61,329 nucleotides of DNA from Thermoproteus sp. UBA157 (GTDB lineage: Archaea; Thermoproteota; Thermoprotei; Thermoproteales; Thermoproteaceae), in NCBI GenBank assembly GCA_002497345.1, contig DANS01000036.1:20768-82096 (forward strand), read 5' to 3'. Under the pieces are notes generated by a model. It ran no database searches, had not been told where the DNA came from, and worked only from the letters and a program-made list of their open reading frames with translations. Within the stretch, counting starts at the first letter, position 1. Every line of letters starts with the position of its first letter. The position numbers and the translations under genes were made by a program. This document shows positions 25,506 through 33,492 of the stretch, in pieces.

Positions 25506-25849
25506 TCGGCCTCATCGCAGAGGCCGATCTTGGAACATGTTAAAGCTATGAGGCGGGCGCCCTTTGGAGGAGGTATAGGGCCTTGGATGTAGAGAACTAC
25601 GTCCGCGCTCGAGATTAAGGGCCCCAAATCCCCGGAGGCGTGGACTGCGTACACATCGCTGTATAGCTCGGGCGGCGCGCCCGAGAAGTCGGAGACGGCG
25701 ACTCCCCCCACTCTCTTGGCCACGGCCACCGCCTTCGAGGGCGGGCCCACGACTACTCTCTTGAACGGGTTCTTCGTCGATGTGGAAAAGACGAGGAGGT
25801 CGGCGCCCAGTTCCTCGTCATCTGTCGGCGTTGCGGGTCTTCTCCACAC
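25475..25849 (-). CDS. hypothetical protein with C-terminal cysteine cluster
   Basis: The 124-residue protein has alternating strands and helices (RVVVGPPSKAVAVAKRVGGV, ADVVLYIQGPIPPPKG) and ends with four cysteines within 13 residues (TCSKIGLCDEADCICGG), spaced C-x5-C-x5-C-x-C, which could bind a metal or Fe-S centre. Its GTG start overlaps the ridA stop by one base. No family was recognised. Confidence 0.5.
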   Translation of the reverse strand: MWRRPATPTDDEELGADLLVFSTSTKNPFKRVVVGPPSKAVAVAKRVGGVAVSDFSGAPPELYSDVYAVHASGDLGPLISSADVVLYIQGPIPPPKGARLIALTCSKIGLCDEADCICGGALRI

Positions 25850-26226
25850 TACTTAACCGCTATGACGGCTATTTCAACTAATACATCCCTCGGTAGCCGG
25901 GCCGCTTGCACCGTGACTCTGGCCGGCGGCTTGTCCCTGAAGTATTCGGCGTAGGCCTCGTTGAATTGTCCAAAGAGCGACATGTCCGAGAGGAACACGA
26001 AGGCCATGGCCACGTCCGAAAGCCCGTAGCCCGCCGCCTCCAAAATCGCCTTTATGTTCTCTAAGACGCGCCTCGTCTGCTCCTTAATATCGCCCTTCAC
26101 GACCTCGCCCGTCTTGGGGTCCACGGGTATTTGGCCGGACACGAAGAGCATATTGCCGACCTTCACGGCTTGGCTGTAGGGACCTATGGGCTCGGGGGCC
26201 GACTTGGTGTAGACCGTCTCCTTCAT
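25849..26226 (-). CDS. RidA (YjgF/YER057c/UK114) family enamine/imine deaminase
   Basis: RidA proteins hydrolyse reactive enamine and imine intermediates made by PLP enzymes. From this ATG the protein has 125 residues and begins KETVYTKSAPEPIGPYSQAV, the exact family N-terminus, with conserved GNMLFVSGQIPVDPKTGEVV and the catalytic Arg in PPARVTVQAARLPRDVLVEI. A 22-codon upstream extension is rejected because the TATA (gcttaaaaaccg, 26245-26256) lies about 24 bases before this ATG. It is divergent from EF-1alpha and followed by two unknown genes. Confidence 0.9.
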   Translation of the reverse strand: MKETVYTKSAPEPIGPYSQAVKVGNMLFVSGQIPVDPKTGEVVKGDIKEQTRRVLENIKAILEAAGYGLSDVAMAFVFLSDMSLFGQFNEAYAEYFRDKPPARVTVQAARLPRDVLVEIAVIAVK

Positions 26227-26276
26227 GGCGTTGAGCAGCGCCTCGGTTTTTAAGCTTCGCCGCGCTGGGTATAAAG

Positions 26277-26286
26277 CTTTAAATAC
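26277..26286 (+). promoter_or_regulatory. TATA box of the EF-1alpha gene
   Basis: The sequence ctttaaatac is a near-perfect crenarchaeal TATA box. Its centre is about 23 bases before the EF-1alpha ATG, so the mRNA should be leaderless. The ridA promoter is on the other strand at 26245-26256, so the two genes have separate, closely spaced promoters. Confidence 0.6.
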
Positions 26287-26304
26287 AGCCACTTTAGAGT
26301 CGCC

Positions 26305-27639
26305 ATGCCGTCGATAATATTAAACCCCAAGCCCTCGGCGCTACAGAAGCCCCACATCAACTTGGCGGTAATAGGCCATGTAGACAACGGCAAATCTACG
26401 TTGACCGGGCGACTGCTCTACGAGACCGGCTACGTCGACGAGAAGGGCTTCAAGGAGATCGAGGAGATGGCCAAGAAGATGGGCAAGGAGGACTTCGCCT
26501 TCGCGTGGATCCTCGACCGCTTCAAGGAGGAGCGCGAGCGCGGCGTGACGATAGAGGCGACACACGTGGGCTTCGAGACCAACAAGTACTTCTTGACTAT
26601 AATCGATCTGCCGGGCCACCGCGACTTCATCAAGAACATGATAGTGGGCACCAGCCAAGCTGACGCGGCTCTGTTGGTCATATCGGCGCGTCCTGGCGAG
26701 TTCGAAACCGCCATAGGCCCGCAAGGACAAGGCAGAGAGCACCTCTTCTTGGCCAAGACGCTGGGCGTCAACCAGCTGATAATTGCCGTGAATAAGATGG
26801 ACGTCGTTAACTACGACCAGAAGCGCTTCGAGCAGATAAAGGCAGAGGTAACGAAGATGTTGAAGCTGCTCGGTTACGACCCCAACAAGGTGCCGATAAT
26901 ACCCGTCAGCGCGATCAAGGGCGATAATATAAAGACTAAGTCCCAGAACATGCCTTGGTACAACGGCCCGACCCTTCTTGAGGCCTTCGACGCACTGGAG
27001 CCTCCACAGAGGCCCATCGAGAAGCCCTTGAGGTTGCCGATACAGGACGTCTTCTCGATCACCGGCGCGGGCACCGTCGTGGTGGGCCGCGTAGAGACGG
27101 GCGTCATAAAGCCCGGCGACAGAGTGGTGGTTATGCCTCCCGCCAAGGTGGGCGACGTCCGCTCGCTGGAGACCCACCACATGAAGCTGGACGAGGCCAA
27201 GCCGGGCGACAACATAGGCGTTAACCTCCGCGGCATCGAGAAGGAGGACGTGAGGCGCGGCGACGTCCTCGGCAAGGTGGACAACCCGCCCACCGTGGCC
27301 GAGGAGATAGTAGCGCGCATCATAGTGCTGTGGCACCCCACCGCCATTGGGCCCGGCTACGCCCCCGTCATGCACGTGCACACCGCCACCGTGCCTGTCC
27401 AGATCTCAGAACTGATCTCCAAGCTGGACCCGAGGACCGGCCAGACGATAGAGCAGAAGCCTCAGTTCATCAAACAAGGAGACGTCGCCATGGTAAGGCT
27501 CAAGCCGCTGAAGCCCGTCGTGGTCGAGAAGTTCAGCGAATTCCCGGCGCTCGGCCGCTTCGCGTTACGCGACATGGGCCGCACGATCGCGGCGGGCCAA
27601 GTCGTCGAGATAAAGCCCGCGCAAGTGCAGATAAAGTAA
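26305..27639 (+). CDS. tuf: translation elongation factor 1-alpha
   Basis: EF-1alpha delivers aminoacyl-tRNA to the ribosome. The 444-residue protein has the GTPase motifs GHVDNGKST (P loop), DLPGHRDFIKNM (G3), and NKMDVV (G4), plus the RGVTIEATHVGFET switch I. Beta-barrel domains 2 and 3 follow (GAGTVVVGRVETG, KFSEFPALGRFALRDMG). Length is normal for archaea. The N-terminal MPSIILNPKPSALQKPH extension before NLAVIGHVD is typical of Thermoproteales. It has its own strong promoter and a T-rich end. Confidence 0.97.
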   Translation: MPSIILNPKPSALQKPHINLAVIGHVDNGKSTLTGRLLYETGYVDEKGFKEIEEMAKKMGKEDFAFAWILDRFKEERERGVTIEATHVGFETNKYFLTIIDLPGHRDFIKNMIVGTSQADAALLVISARPGEFETAIGPQGQGREHLFLAKTLGVNQLIIAVNKMDVVNYDQKRFEQIKAEVTKMLKLLGYDPNKVPIIPVSAIKGDNIKTKSQNMPWYNGPTLLEAFDALEPPQRPIEKPLRLPIQDVFSITGAGTVVVGRVETGVIKPGDRVVVMPPAKVGDVRSLETHHMKLDEAKPGDNIGVNLRGIEKEDVRRGDVLGKVDNPPTVAEEIVARIIVLWHPTAIGPGYAPVMHVHTATVPVQISELISKLDPRTGQTIEQKPQFIKQGDVAMVRLKPLKPVVVEKFSEFPALGRFALRDMGRTIAAGQVVEIKPAQVQIK

Positions 27640-27648
27640 CCCTTTTTG
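27640..27648 (+). terminator. T-rich terminator after EF-1alpha
   Basis: The TAA of EF-1alpha is followed at once by ccctttttg, a T tract of the kind that ends archaeal transcripts. A separate promoter for rps10 lies further on. Confidence 0.4.
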
Positions 27649-27773
27649 CTCGGCTTTATAGTCGGGGCCGGCTATTCGTCCCACGGAAGGCCGCAGAGCA
27701 ATCTGCCGTCATCGCATTCGGTAGATACCTGGTTCGCGATCAAAGCTTATAAAGGTCTGATCCTCGGAGGGCG

Positions 27774-28088
27774 ATGATCGCGAGAAGGAGGGTCAGAATA
27801 AGGCTATATGGCACGAATCATGCCGACGTGGAGAGCGTGGCCAAGGAGATCGTCGATATAGCCAAAAAGATGGGCGTAGAGGTGAGCGGTCCAATACCGT
27901 TGCCCACCAAGAGGCTCATGGTGGTCACCAGGAAGGCGCCCTCGGGCGAGGGATACCACACGTTCGAGCATTGGGAAATGCGGATACACAAGCGGCTAAT
28001 CGATATAGAGGCCAACGACAAGGTGATCAGGCGCTTGATGACGATAAAAGTGCCCGACACGGTCAAAATAGAGCTCCAGCTCATTTAA
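27774..28088 (+). CDS. rps10: 30S ribosomal protein S10 (uS10)
   Basis: The 104-residue protein has the S10 features RRRVRIRLYGTNHADVESVA, GPIPLPTKRLMVVTRKAPSGEG and the FEHWEMRIHKRLIDI segment. It is downstream of EF-1alpha, a common archaeal order, but has its own TATA (gcttataaagg, about 27748-27758) and a GGAGG just before the ATG. The end overlaps the opposite-strand MFS gene by four bases. Confidence 0.95.
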   Translation: MIARRRVRIRLYGTNHADVESVAKEIVDIAKKMGVEVSGPIPLPTKRLMVVTRKAPSGEGYHTFEHWEMRIHKRLIDIEANDKVIRRLMTIKVPDTVKIELQLI

Positions 28089-29191
28089 CGGGCTACTACG
28101 ACCAACACCACGAGCGCGGCTACGAGGGCCGCCGCGAAGGCGTAGATATAGGCGTATATCTCCCCTATTGAGAAGAGAAAGCCCATGAGTATGTTGGACG
28201 CGAAAAGGCCCAAGCTCCTGCCGGCCGTCAAGGCGCCCATGGACACGCCGATCTCTTCCTCCCTCGATAGGGAGGCCACTATATACGGCTCGAGAGTTTC
28301 GACGACGCCTATAGATGCGCCCATGAGGGCCGAGGCCGCGAGGTATAACGCCAGAGGGCCTCCCAGCCCGAAGAGGAGACTGGCGAAAGACGCCACCAGA
28401 TAGCCGGCGAAGGCCAACGTCCTATAGCCCGTCGACTTCGCTAAGCCCACGGCCAAGCCGACCAGCGCGGAGACCGCCAAGTAGAGGCCGTAGGCGAGCA
28501 CCGACGTCACGTCCGAGCCCGTGTGGAGGAATATGCTCAATATCGGGAAGCCGAAGCTGTAATAGGTGAAGCCGAAGAGGGCCGAGGCCAATGCCAATGC
28601 GGAGATCTTAAAGCTGGGCGGCCTCAACGCGCCCCCGCTCCTCCTCTCGCCCGCGTTGACGAAGACCAACAACAACGTGGAGATTACGAAAAACGGCAGA
28701 GTGGTCAAATACGCAAAGGCGAAGCTGTAGCCGGCCCACAGCAGAAGCGCCATAATGGCTATGGAGCCGACGCCGCCGCCTATGTCGAGCGCGTGGAGGA
28801 TCCCGAAGGCCTTCTTCCTCTCGGCCTCGCTCGTCACCTCGACCAACATAGCCCTTCTGGCCGGCGTTCGGAAGTTCCTCGACCACCAACCCGCCATGAA
28901 CAACAGAGGCGAGAGCAACGGCGAGTTGGCCAAGGCCGTGAAGGACATGAGCGATATGAGGGAGTTGCCGGCCACCGCGGCCTTCTTCCTGCCGTATTTG
29001 TCGGCGATGTAGCCGCCCAATAGCCCCATGAGGGCCCCGCCGCCGTAGTTGAACGCCTCTATTATGCCGTAGATGTATGCCGGCAACTTCAAGGCGATCA
29101 CGAGCAATAGGGGCAGGAGAGCTATGGCGCCTTGATATCCGAGATCGGCGAAGAAGGCTGAAAGGGCTATCTTCCAGGCCTCCTTGTTCAT
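28085..29191 (-). CDS. MFS transporter
   Basis: From this ATG the protein has 368 residues and 10-12 membrane helices, with the MFS loop motif GGYIADKYGRKKAAVAG after helix 2 and a second-half copy near residue 300. Substrate type cannot be read from sequence. A 58-codon longer frame is rejected because it would cross the divergent promoter and radical SAM start. It shares a promoter region with the radical SAM gene on the other strand, so it may export or import a related product. Confidence 0.8.
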   Translation of the reverse strand: MNKEAWKIALSAFFADLGYQGAIALLPLLLVIALKLPAYIYGIIEAFNYGGGALMGLLGGYIADKYGRKKAAVAGNSLISLMSFTALANSPLLSPLLFMAGWWSRNFRTPARRAMLVEVTSEAERKKAFGILHALDIGGGVGSIAIMALLLWAGYSFAFAYLTTLPFFVISTLLLVFVNAGERRSGGALRPPSFKISALALASALFGFTYYSFGFPILSIFLHTGSDVTSVLAYGLYLAVSALVGLAVGLAKSTGYRTLAFAGYLVASFASLLFGLGGPLALYLAASALMGASIGVVETLEPYIVASLSREEEIGVSMGALTAGRSLGLFASNILMGFLFSIGEIYAYIYAFAAALVAALVVLVVVAR

Positions 29192-29208
29192 GAAGGCTGT
29201 GGTATTCC

Positions 29209-29219
29209 ATTTATTAAAG
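29209..29219. promoter_or_regulatory. shared bidirectional TATA element
   Basis: The sequence catttattaaa is near-symmetric: read on either strand it gives an AT-rich TATA box. Its centre is about 23 bases from the MFS ATG at 29191 on the minus strand and about 21 from the radical SAM GTG at 29235 on the plus strand. Only this one box is visible between the two starts. Confidence 0.5.
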
Positions 29220-29234
29220 CAATATCGAGAGAAG

Positions 29235-30305
29235 GTGCTCTGGTTCCTCTTGACCACGGGCCGGTGCAACCTCAAGTGCAAGTACTGCGGAGGCTCCTTC
29301 GACCCCCGCCACTCCCCCTGGTCGGTCCAATACGGCTTAGAGGAGTTGAAGGCCTTGTTGGCCAAGGACGAGGAGCCCGTGGTCTTCTTCTACGGCGGAG
29401 AGCCCCTCCTCAACCCCGGCTACATAACTGCCGTGATGGACTCCATTAAGGCCAAGAGGTGGGGGATACAGACCAACGGACTCTTGGCCAAGAGGCTACC
29501 GCCCGAGTACTGGAGGAGGTTCGACGTGGTCCTCCTCTCCATAGACGGCGTCGAGGAGGTGACGGACGAATACAGAGGAAAGGGGGTTTACCGCGCCGTG
29601 TTGAGGACCCTCAAGTGGCTCAAGGAGGAGGTCAAGTGCGGATGTCAGCTCGTGGCCAGAATGACCGTTGGGAGGAAGAGCGATATATACAGAGACGTCA
29701 TGCACCTATTCTCGTTGGGCTTCGATAAGGTCCATTGGCAGTTGAACGCGGTGTGGACGGACGAATGGGGACCGGCCGAATTTCTGAAGTGGGCGCGCGC
29801 CAGCTACCTCCCCGGCTTGGCGAGGTTGCGCGACTGGTTCTTGGCGGAGGCCCGGAAGGGGCGCGTGCCCGGCATAGTTCCATTTCTGGGAATATATCGG
29901 GCGTTGCTGATAAGGCCGTTCGACTGGGTTCCCTGCGGCGCGGGGAAACGCGCTTTTGCCGTGAACACAGACGGCAGGATCCTCGCTTGCCCAATAGCCG
30001 TCTCCGAGAAGTGGGCGACCGTCGGCGATGTCAAGAGCGGGACCATCAAGGTGGGCCTAAAGCTCGACGATAGGTGCTCGCGGTGCGAGTATAGACATGT
30101 CTGCGGCGGCAGATGCCTATATACGCACTACGAGAAATACTGGGGCGAGGAGGGCTTCGACGCGGTGTGCGAGGTCACCAAGGAGACCATCAGAGTCCTC
30201 GAAGAGGGCGCGCCCGCGCTCAGAGAGTTAATCGAGAAAGGCATCATTAGGCGGGAGGATCTCGACTACGAGCCTACGCTGGACTCCACGGAGGTTATCC
30301 CATAA
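29235..30305 (+). CDS. radical SAM/SPASM enzyme, AF1577-type putative peptide modifier
   Basis: From this GTG the protein has 356 residues. The radical SAM cluster motif is near the N-terminus (CNLKCKYC, residues 11-18), followed by FFYGGEPLLNPG, IQTNG, LLSIDGVEEVTDEYRG, ARMTVGRKSDIYRDVMHL and HWQLNAVW. The C-terminal part has auxiliary cluster cysteines (CPIAV, CSRCEYRHVCGGRCLY, CEVTK) of SPASM type and ends DYEPTLDSTEVIP. These match the archaeal AF1577 family (TIGR04084), described as putative peptide-modifying enzymes with unknown substrates. A longer start (ATG 29190) would lie upstream of the TATA box. Confidence 0.82.
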   Translation: MLWFLLTTGRCNLKCKYCGGSFDPRHSPWSVQYGLEELKALLAKDEEPVVFFYGGEPLLNPGYITAVMDSIKAKRWGIQTNGLLAKRLPPEYWRRFDVVLLSIDGVEEVTDEYRGKGVYRAVLRTLKWLKEEVKCGCQLVARMTVGRKSDIYRDVMHLFSLGFDKVHWQLNAVWTDEWGPAEFLKWARASYLPGLARLRDWFLAEARKGRVPGIVPFLGIYRALLIRPFDWVPCGAGKRAFAVNTDGRILACPIAVSEKWATVGDVKSGTIKVGLKLDDRCSRCEYRHVCGGRCLYTHYEKYWGEEGFDAVCEVTKETIRVLEEGAPALRELIEKGIIRREDLDYEPTLDSTEVIP

Positions 30306-30325
30306 ATACACGTCCCATCAAGTCC

Positions 30326-31183
30326 GTGAGAACGCCCGCAACGCTCGCATTGTTATTCCTGGCAGCTCTGTTGGGATCTCTGCCGTATTTGGCCGCCCCC
30401 TCGCAAGCGTCCCAGCAGATATTGTCGGCTCCTCCATATTCGTCGTCCAACACCGCGAGGGCCGCGGCCTACAACGTGGGGCTCTTCGTGGGGCTGGCCG
30501 CGATGGCCACCGCGTTGATCTACATAGCGATGAGGTACAAGAGGTTGTTCAACGCCTTCATGGCCGTAGTATGGTTCTTGGTGATAACGGGGGTATTCTG
30601 GGCCTACGCCGTCGAGTACTACTCGTGCGGCCTTCTGCCGGACGTAATCGCCGAGGCCTTGCTCTACGCGCCTTACGTTGTAGCGCCCGCGTTGATCTAC
30701 GCCATCTTCAAGCGGAAGTGGGACGCGGTTATCGCGGTCTTCAGCGCTTTGGCCGGCGCCATGGCCGTGTGGATGCTCCCGCGCATTACCGTCATGGCGC
30801 TCCTCGCGGCTTTGCCCGTATACGACCTGGTCATGGTCTACTGGGGGCTCCTGGGCAAAATAATAAGGAGGATCAAGGAGAGGCCCCCGCCCAATCCGCA
30901 CGGTCCTCCGTCCAGGGAGCCTCCTCTGCTGGGCCTCATGGCCAAAGTCGACGACGTCTCCGTCGGATCGGGCGATTTCTTCGCGTACGCGATGGCCCTC
31001 ACATATGTGGGAATTAAGTACTCGGCCTTAGGCCCGCTGGCCTCGCTGGGGGCGATCGCGTTGGGGTTATGTTTAATATACGCGGGCTTCCGCTTGACCG
31101 TGAGGCTTCTGCTCAAGCGCCACGGCTACGCGCCCGCGTTGCCGATACCCATAGCGCTGATTATGCCCTTGTTGTTGTTATGA
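30326..31183 (+). CDS. presenilin/SPP-type intramembrane aspartyl protease
   Basis: The 285-residue protein has about eight or nine membrane helices. It contains all three presenilin-fold signatures: Y166-D167 (YDLVMVYWG), G214-x-G216-D217 (VGSGDFFAYA) and the PALP motif at 270-273. D167 and D217 would be the catalytic pair, cutting helices inside the membrane. A proline-rich cytoplasmic loop lies between them. The GTG start follows the radical SAM stop by 20 bases and the end overlaps the next gene by four bases, so the three are one operon. Confidence 0.85.
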   Translation: MRTPATLALLFLAALLGSLPYLAAPSQASQQILSAPPYSSSNTARAAAYNVGLFVGLAAMATALIYIAMRYKRLFNAFMAVVWFLVITGVFWAYAVEYYSCGLLPDVIAEALLYAPYVVAPALIYAIFKRKWDAVIAVFSALAGAMAVWMLPRITVMALLAALPVYDLVMVYWGLLGKIIRRIKERPPPNPHGPPSREPPLLGLMAKVDDVSVGSGDFFAYAMALTYVGIKYSALGPLASLGAIALGLCLIYAGFRLTVRLLLKRHGYAPALPIPIALIMPLLLL

Positions 31184-31545
31184 CGTTGGAGGAGCTGGTC
31201 TTGGCCATTCTCTCCAAATTCGGCGTTTTGGATCTGAAATCCATAGCCGCCGTATTCGTCCTCTTGAGGGAGGAGGCCAACATGTCCGATTTGCCCGAGC
31301 CCGGCCGAAGGCTGTCGATGCCGCAGCTCCTCCCCGCGATAGAGTCGTTGATAAGCAAGGGCTATGTGGCGGTGTACCAAGAGCTCGGATCGGACGTGGT
31401 TAAATACGCGTTGACCAAGCTGGGCGAGGAGGCGGCCGCCAAGGTCCAGATAAAGGGGCTGGACGAGTTGGCGAAGAGGTACCAGTTCCAATACGTGCCG
31501 CTCTACTTCGTAGTTCTGCTGAAGTACCCCAAATACTGGCAATAG
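31180..31545 (+). CDS. small protein, possible winged helix, in the presenilin operon
   Basis: The 121-residue protein starts at the ATG overlapping the presenilin stop (ATGA). Residues 1-95 suggest a winged helix (LEELVLAILSKFGVLDLKSI, MPQLLPAIESLISKGYVAVY, VVKYALTKLGEEAA). The C-terminus is aromatic and hydrophobic (QFQYVPLYFVVLLKYPKYWQ), unusual for a soluble regulator. I do not recognise a family. Translational coupling implies a shared role with the protease. Confidence 0.6.
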   Translation: MTLEELVLAILSKFGVLDLKSIAAVFVLLREEANMSDLPEPGRRLSMPQLLPAIESLISKGYVAVYQELGSDVVKYALTKLGEEAAAKVQIKGLDELAKRYQFQYVPLYFVVLLKYPKYWQ

Positions 31546-31572
31546 TTTTTATAAAGGCCTTTGGTTGGGGCT

Positions 31573-32190
31573 GTGCTCGACGTCGAGAAGCTCTACAAGG
31601 AGCTGAGGGCCTACGAGGAGGCGAGGGAGCGGGTGATCCAGACGTCGATCAGAGTGACGAGGCTCAGCAAATCGGTCATTTATTCGCTGATAAGGGGGGA
31701 TATGGAGTCCGCCGAAAGGCACCTGAGAGACATGGAGGCCGCCGCGGCCGAGCTCAAGGAGCTCGTGGCCAAGCATCCCATGTTCTACAACAACGGAGCG
31801 CAGGGGCTTCAAGAATACGTCGAGGCCTATTCTCTGTGGGTCTTTCTGAGAGAGGGGAGGCTCCCGAGCCGCGAGGAGCTCGGCGTTGACGTCATGACGT
31901 ATCTCATGGGCGTTGCGGATATAGCCGGGGAACTCGGCAGGAAGGCCAACGAGGAGCTGGTCAAGAAGGACTTGAAGGCCGTTGAATCGCTGAAAGCGAC
32001 GGTGGAGAGGCTGTATCTCGACATGTTGGCGCTCGAGCCCCGCGATTTCGAGCTCCGCAAGAAGGTGGACTACATCTCCAATCAAGCCAACTGGCTTTCC
32101 GAGAAACTCTTTTATGCCTCCACGTGCCGCCAATTGTATGAATTACGTCAAGGAGCTGATCAAGGAGCTGGGACTGGGGGAGGCAGCTGA
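31573..32190 (+). CDS. translin family RNA-binding protein
   Basis: The protein of 205 residues is nearly all helical and matches the archaeal translin/COG2178 group: RERVIQTSIRVTRLSKSVIY near the start, YVEAYSLWVFLREGRLPSRE in the middle, and GELGRKANEELVKKDLKAVE before the last helices. Translin forms rings that bind or cut RNA. The GTG here lies about 23 bases after a TATA (tttttataa, 31546-31554); an upstream TTG is less likely. The last 17 codons overlap a small ORF in another frame. Confidence 0.82.
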   Translation: MLDVEKLYKELRAYEEARERVIQTSIRVTRLSKSVIYSLIRGDMESAERHLRDMEAAAAELKELVAKHPMFYNNGAQGLQEYVEAYSLWVFLREGRLPSREELGVDVMTYLMGVADIAGELGRKANEELVKKDLKAVESLKATVERLYLDMLALEPRDFELRKKVDYISNQANWLSEKLFYASTCRQLYELRQGADQGAGTGGGS

Positions 32191-32242
32191 GGAGGTCGAG
32201 AAACAAGTTGAATCAATATTGAAGGGGCTCGGGCTGATATGA
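32138..32242 (+). CDS. 34-residue small protein between translin and amidase
   Basis: The ORF encodes MNYVKELIKELGLGEAAEEV followed by EKQVESILKGLGLI, a short amphipathic helix protein with good heptad spacing. It overlaps the translin gene end in a different frame and the amidase start by four bases (ATGA), the coupling seen elsewhere in this window. An ATG at 32114 would add eight residues. A weak TATA (cttttatgc) lies about 25 bases before 32138. It may be a real small gene; no homologue is known to me. Confidence 0.45.
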   Translation: MNYVKELIKELGLGEAAEEVEKQVESILKGLGLI

Positions 32243-33492
32243 TAAGGGAAATCGTCGAGAGGAACTTGGCGGATCCCGCCTCCGTTGTGAGGAGCGCGGA
32301 GGAGGCGCTGGGGGTAGCCGAGTCCGATACCCACAACTACTTCCTAGCGTTAGATAGGTCCCTCCCCCTGAGGGCCGAGCTCTTGTCCAAGTCGGGCCGG
32401 AGGGGGCGCCTCTTCGGGCTCATAGTCGCGGTGAAGGACAACATAGACGTGGAGGGCTTCGCGACGACAAACGGCGCGCCGTACGCCAAGTCGACTCCGA
32501 GCCGTACGGCCCCGGCTGTTAGGCAGCTCGAGGTCGAGGGAGCCCTCGTGATCGGCAAGACCAACATGCATGAGCTCGCCCTGGGCGCCACGAACCTCAA
32601 CCCGCACTACGGCCCAACGCGGAACCCCCACGATCCCGCGAGGATAACTGGCGGATCGTCCGGCGGCTCGGCGGGCGCCGTGGCGCTCGGGATAGCCCAC
32701 ATAGCGCTGGGGACCGATACCGGCGGCTCCGTCAGGATACCTGCCGCCCTCTGCGGAGTCGTGGGCTACAAGCCCTCATACGGGGCCTTCCCGCTCGACG
32801 GCGTTAGGCCCTTGGCGCCCACGCTCGATCACTTGGGCTTCTTCGCCAAATCGGTTTCCGACATGGCGTACCTCATGGAGGTCCTCAGGGGGATGAGGGC
32901 CGAGCCCCTCGACCGCTTCCGCTTCGCGGTGCTCAAGGGGATAGCCGAGGTCGACGACTACGTCGACAAGGCCTTCTGGAGGGCCGTCTCGGCGCTGGAG
33001 AAAGCCGGCGGCGAGCGCTTCGAGGTCCCCGTGGATGCCCGCCGCTTCTCGTATGCCAGAGCCGCCATATTGCTGGCCGAAGCCGCCGCGGTCAACTGGA
33101 GCTACCTCAAACAACACGAGCGGTCCATGGGCCGCGACGTGGCGTCTCTTCTGAAAGTAGGCGCTTCTTTGCCCGCGCCGGCCTACATAAAAGCCCTCGA
33201 GGTGCAGAGGGAGGCCAAATCCTACTTCGGCTCGCTGCTGAAGAAATACGACGCGTTGGCCACGCCCACCACCGCCATAGCGGCGCCCAAGATAGAGGAG
33301 GCCGACTCCATAGCCGTTAGGCCCAAGCTCTTGGCCTTCACCGAGCTCTTCAATCTGACGGGGCTGCCCGCCATCTCGGTGCCCGCGCCAGCGCCGGGCC
33401 TCCCGGCGGGCCTACAACTGGCCTCGTCCGACGACGAGAAGCTCCTCTCGATTGCCCTGTCCTATGAGGCGGCTCTAGGCGCTTTGAAGTAG
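32239..33492 (+). CDS. amidase family protein, GatA-like
   Basis: The 417-residue protein has the amidase signature Ser-cisSer-Lys triad: Lys in LIVAVKDNID, the cis-Ser in GGSSGGSAGAV, and the nucleophile in TDTGGSVRIPA near residue 160. NMHELALGAT and NPHDPARITGGS are typical of GatA, the glutaminase-amidase subunit of the tRNA-dependent amidotransferase. It is shorter than most GatA (about 480). No GatB or GatC is in the window, so another amidase role remains possible. It overlaps the divergent hydrolase gene by 18 bases at the end. Confidence 0.8.
   Translation: MIREIVERNLADPASVVRSAEEALGVAESDTHNYFLALDRSLPLRAELLSKSGRRGRLFGLIVAVKDNIDVEGFATTNGAPYAKSTPSRTAPAVRQLEVEGALVIGKTNMHELALGATNLNPHYGPTRNPHDPARITGGSSGGSAGAVALGIAHIALGTDTGGSVRIPAALCGVVGYKPSYGAFPLDGVRPLAPTLDHLGFFAKSVSDMAYLMEVLRGMRAEPLDRFRFAVLKGIAEVDDYVDKAFWRAVSALEKAGGERFEVPVDARRFSYARAAILLAEAAAVNWSYLKQHERSMGRDVASLLKVGASLPAPAYIKALEVQREAKSYFGSLLKKYDALATPTTAIAAPKIEEADSIAVRPKLLAFTELFNLTGLPAISVPAPAPGLPAGLQLASSDDEKLLSIALSYEAALGALK

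Noticed and set aside
29192..29365. N-terminal extension of the MFS transporter
   Set aside because: The extension is antisense to the radical SAM motif, has no membrane character and lies upstream of the promoter that serves the ATG at 29191.
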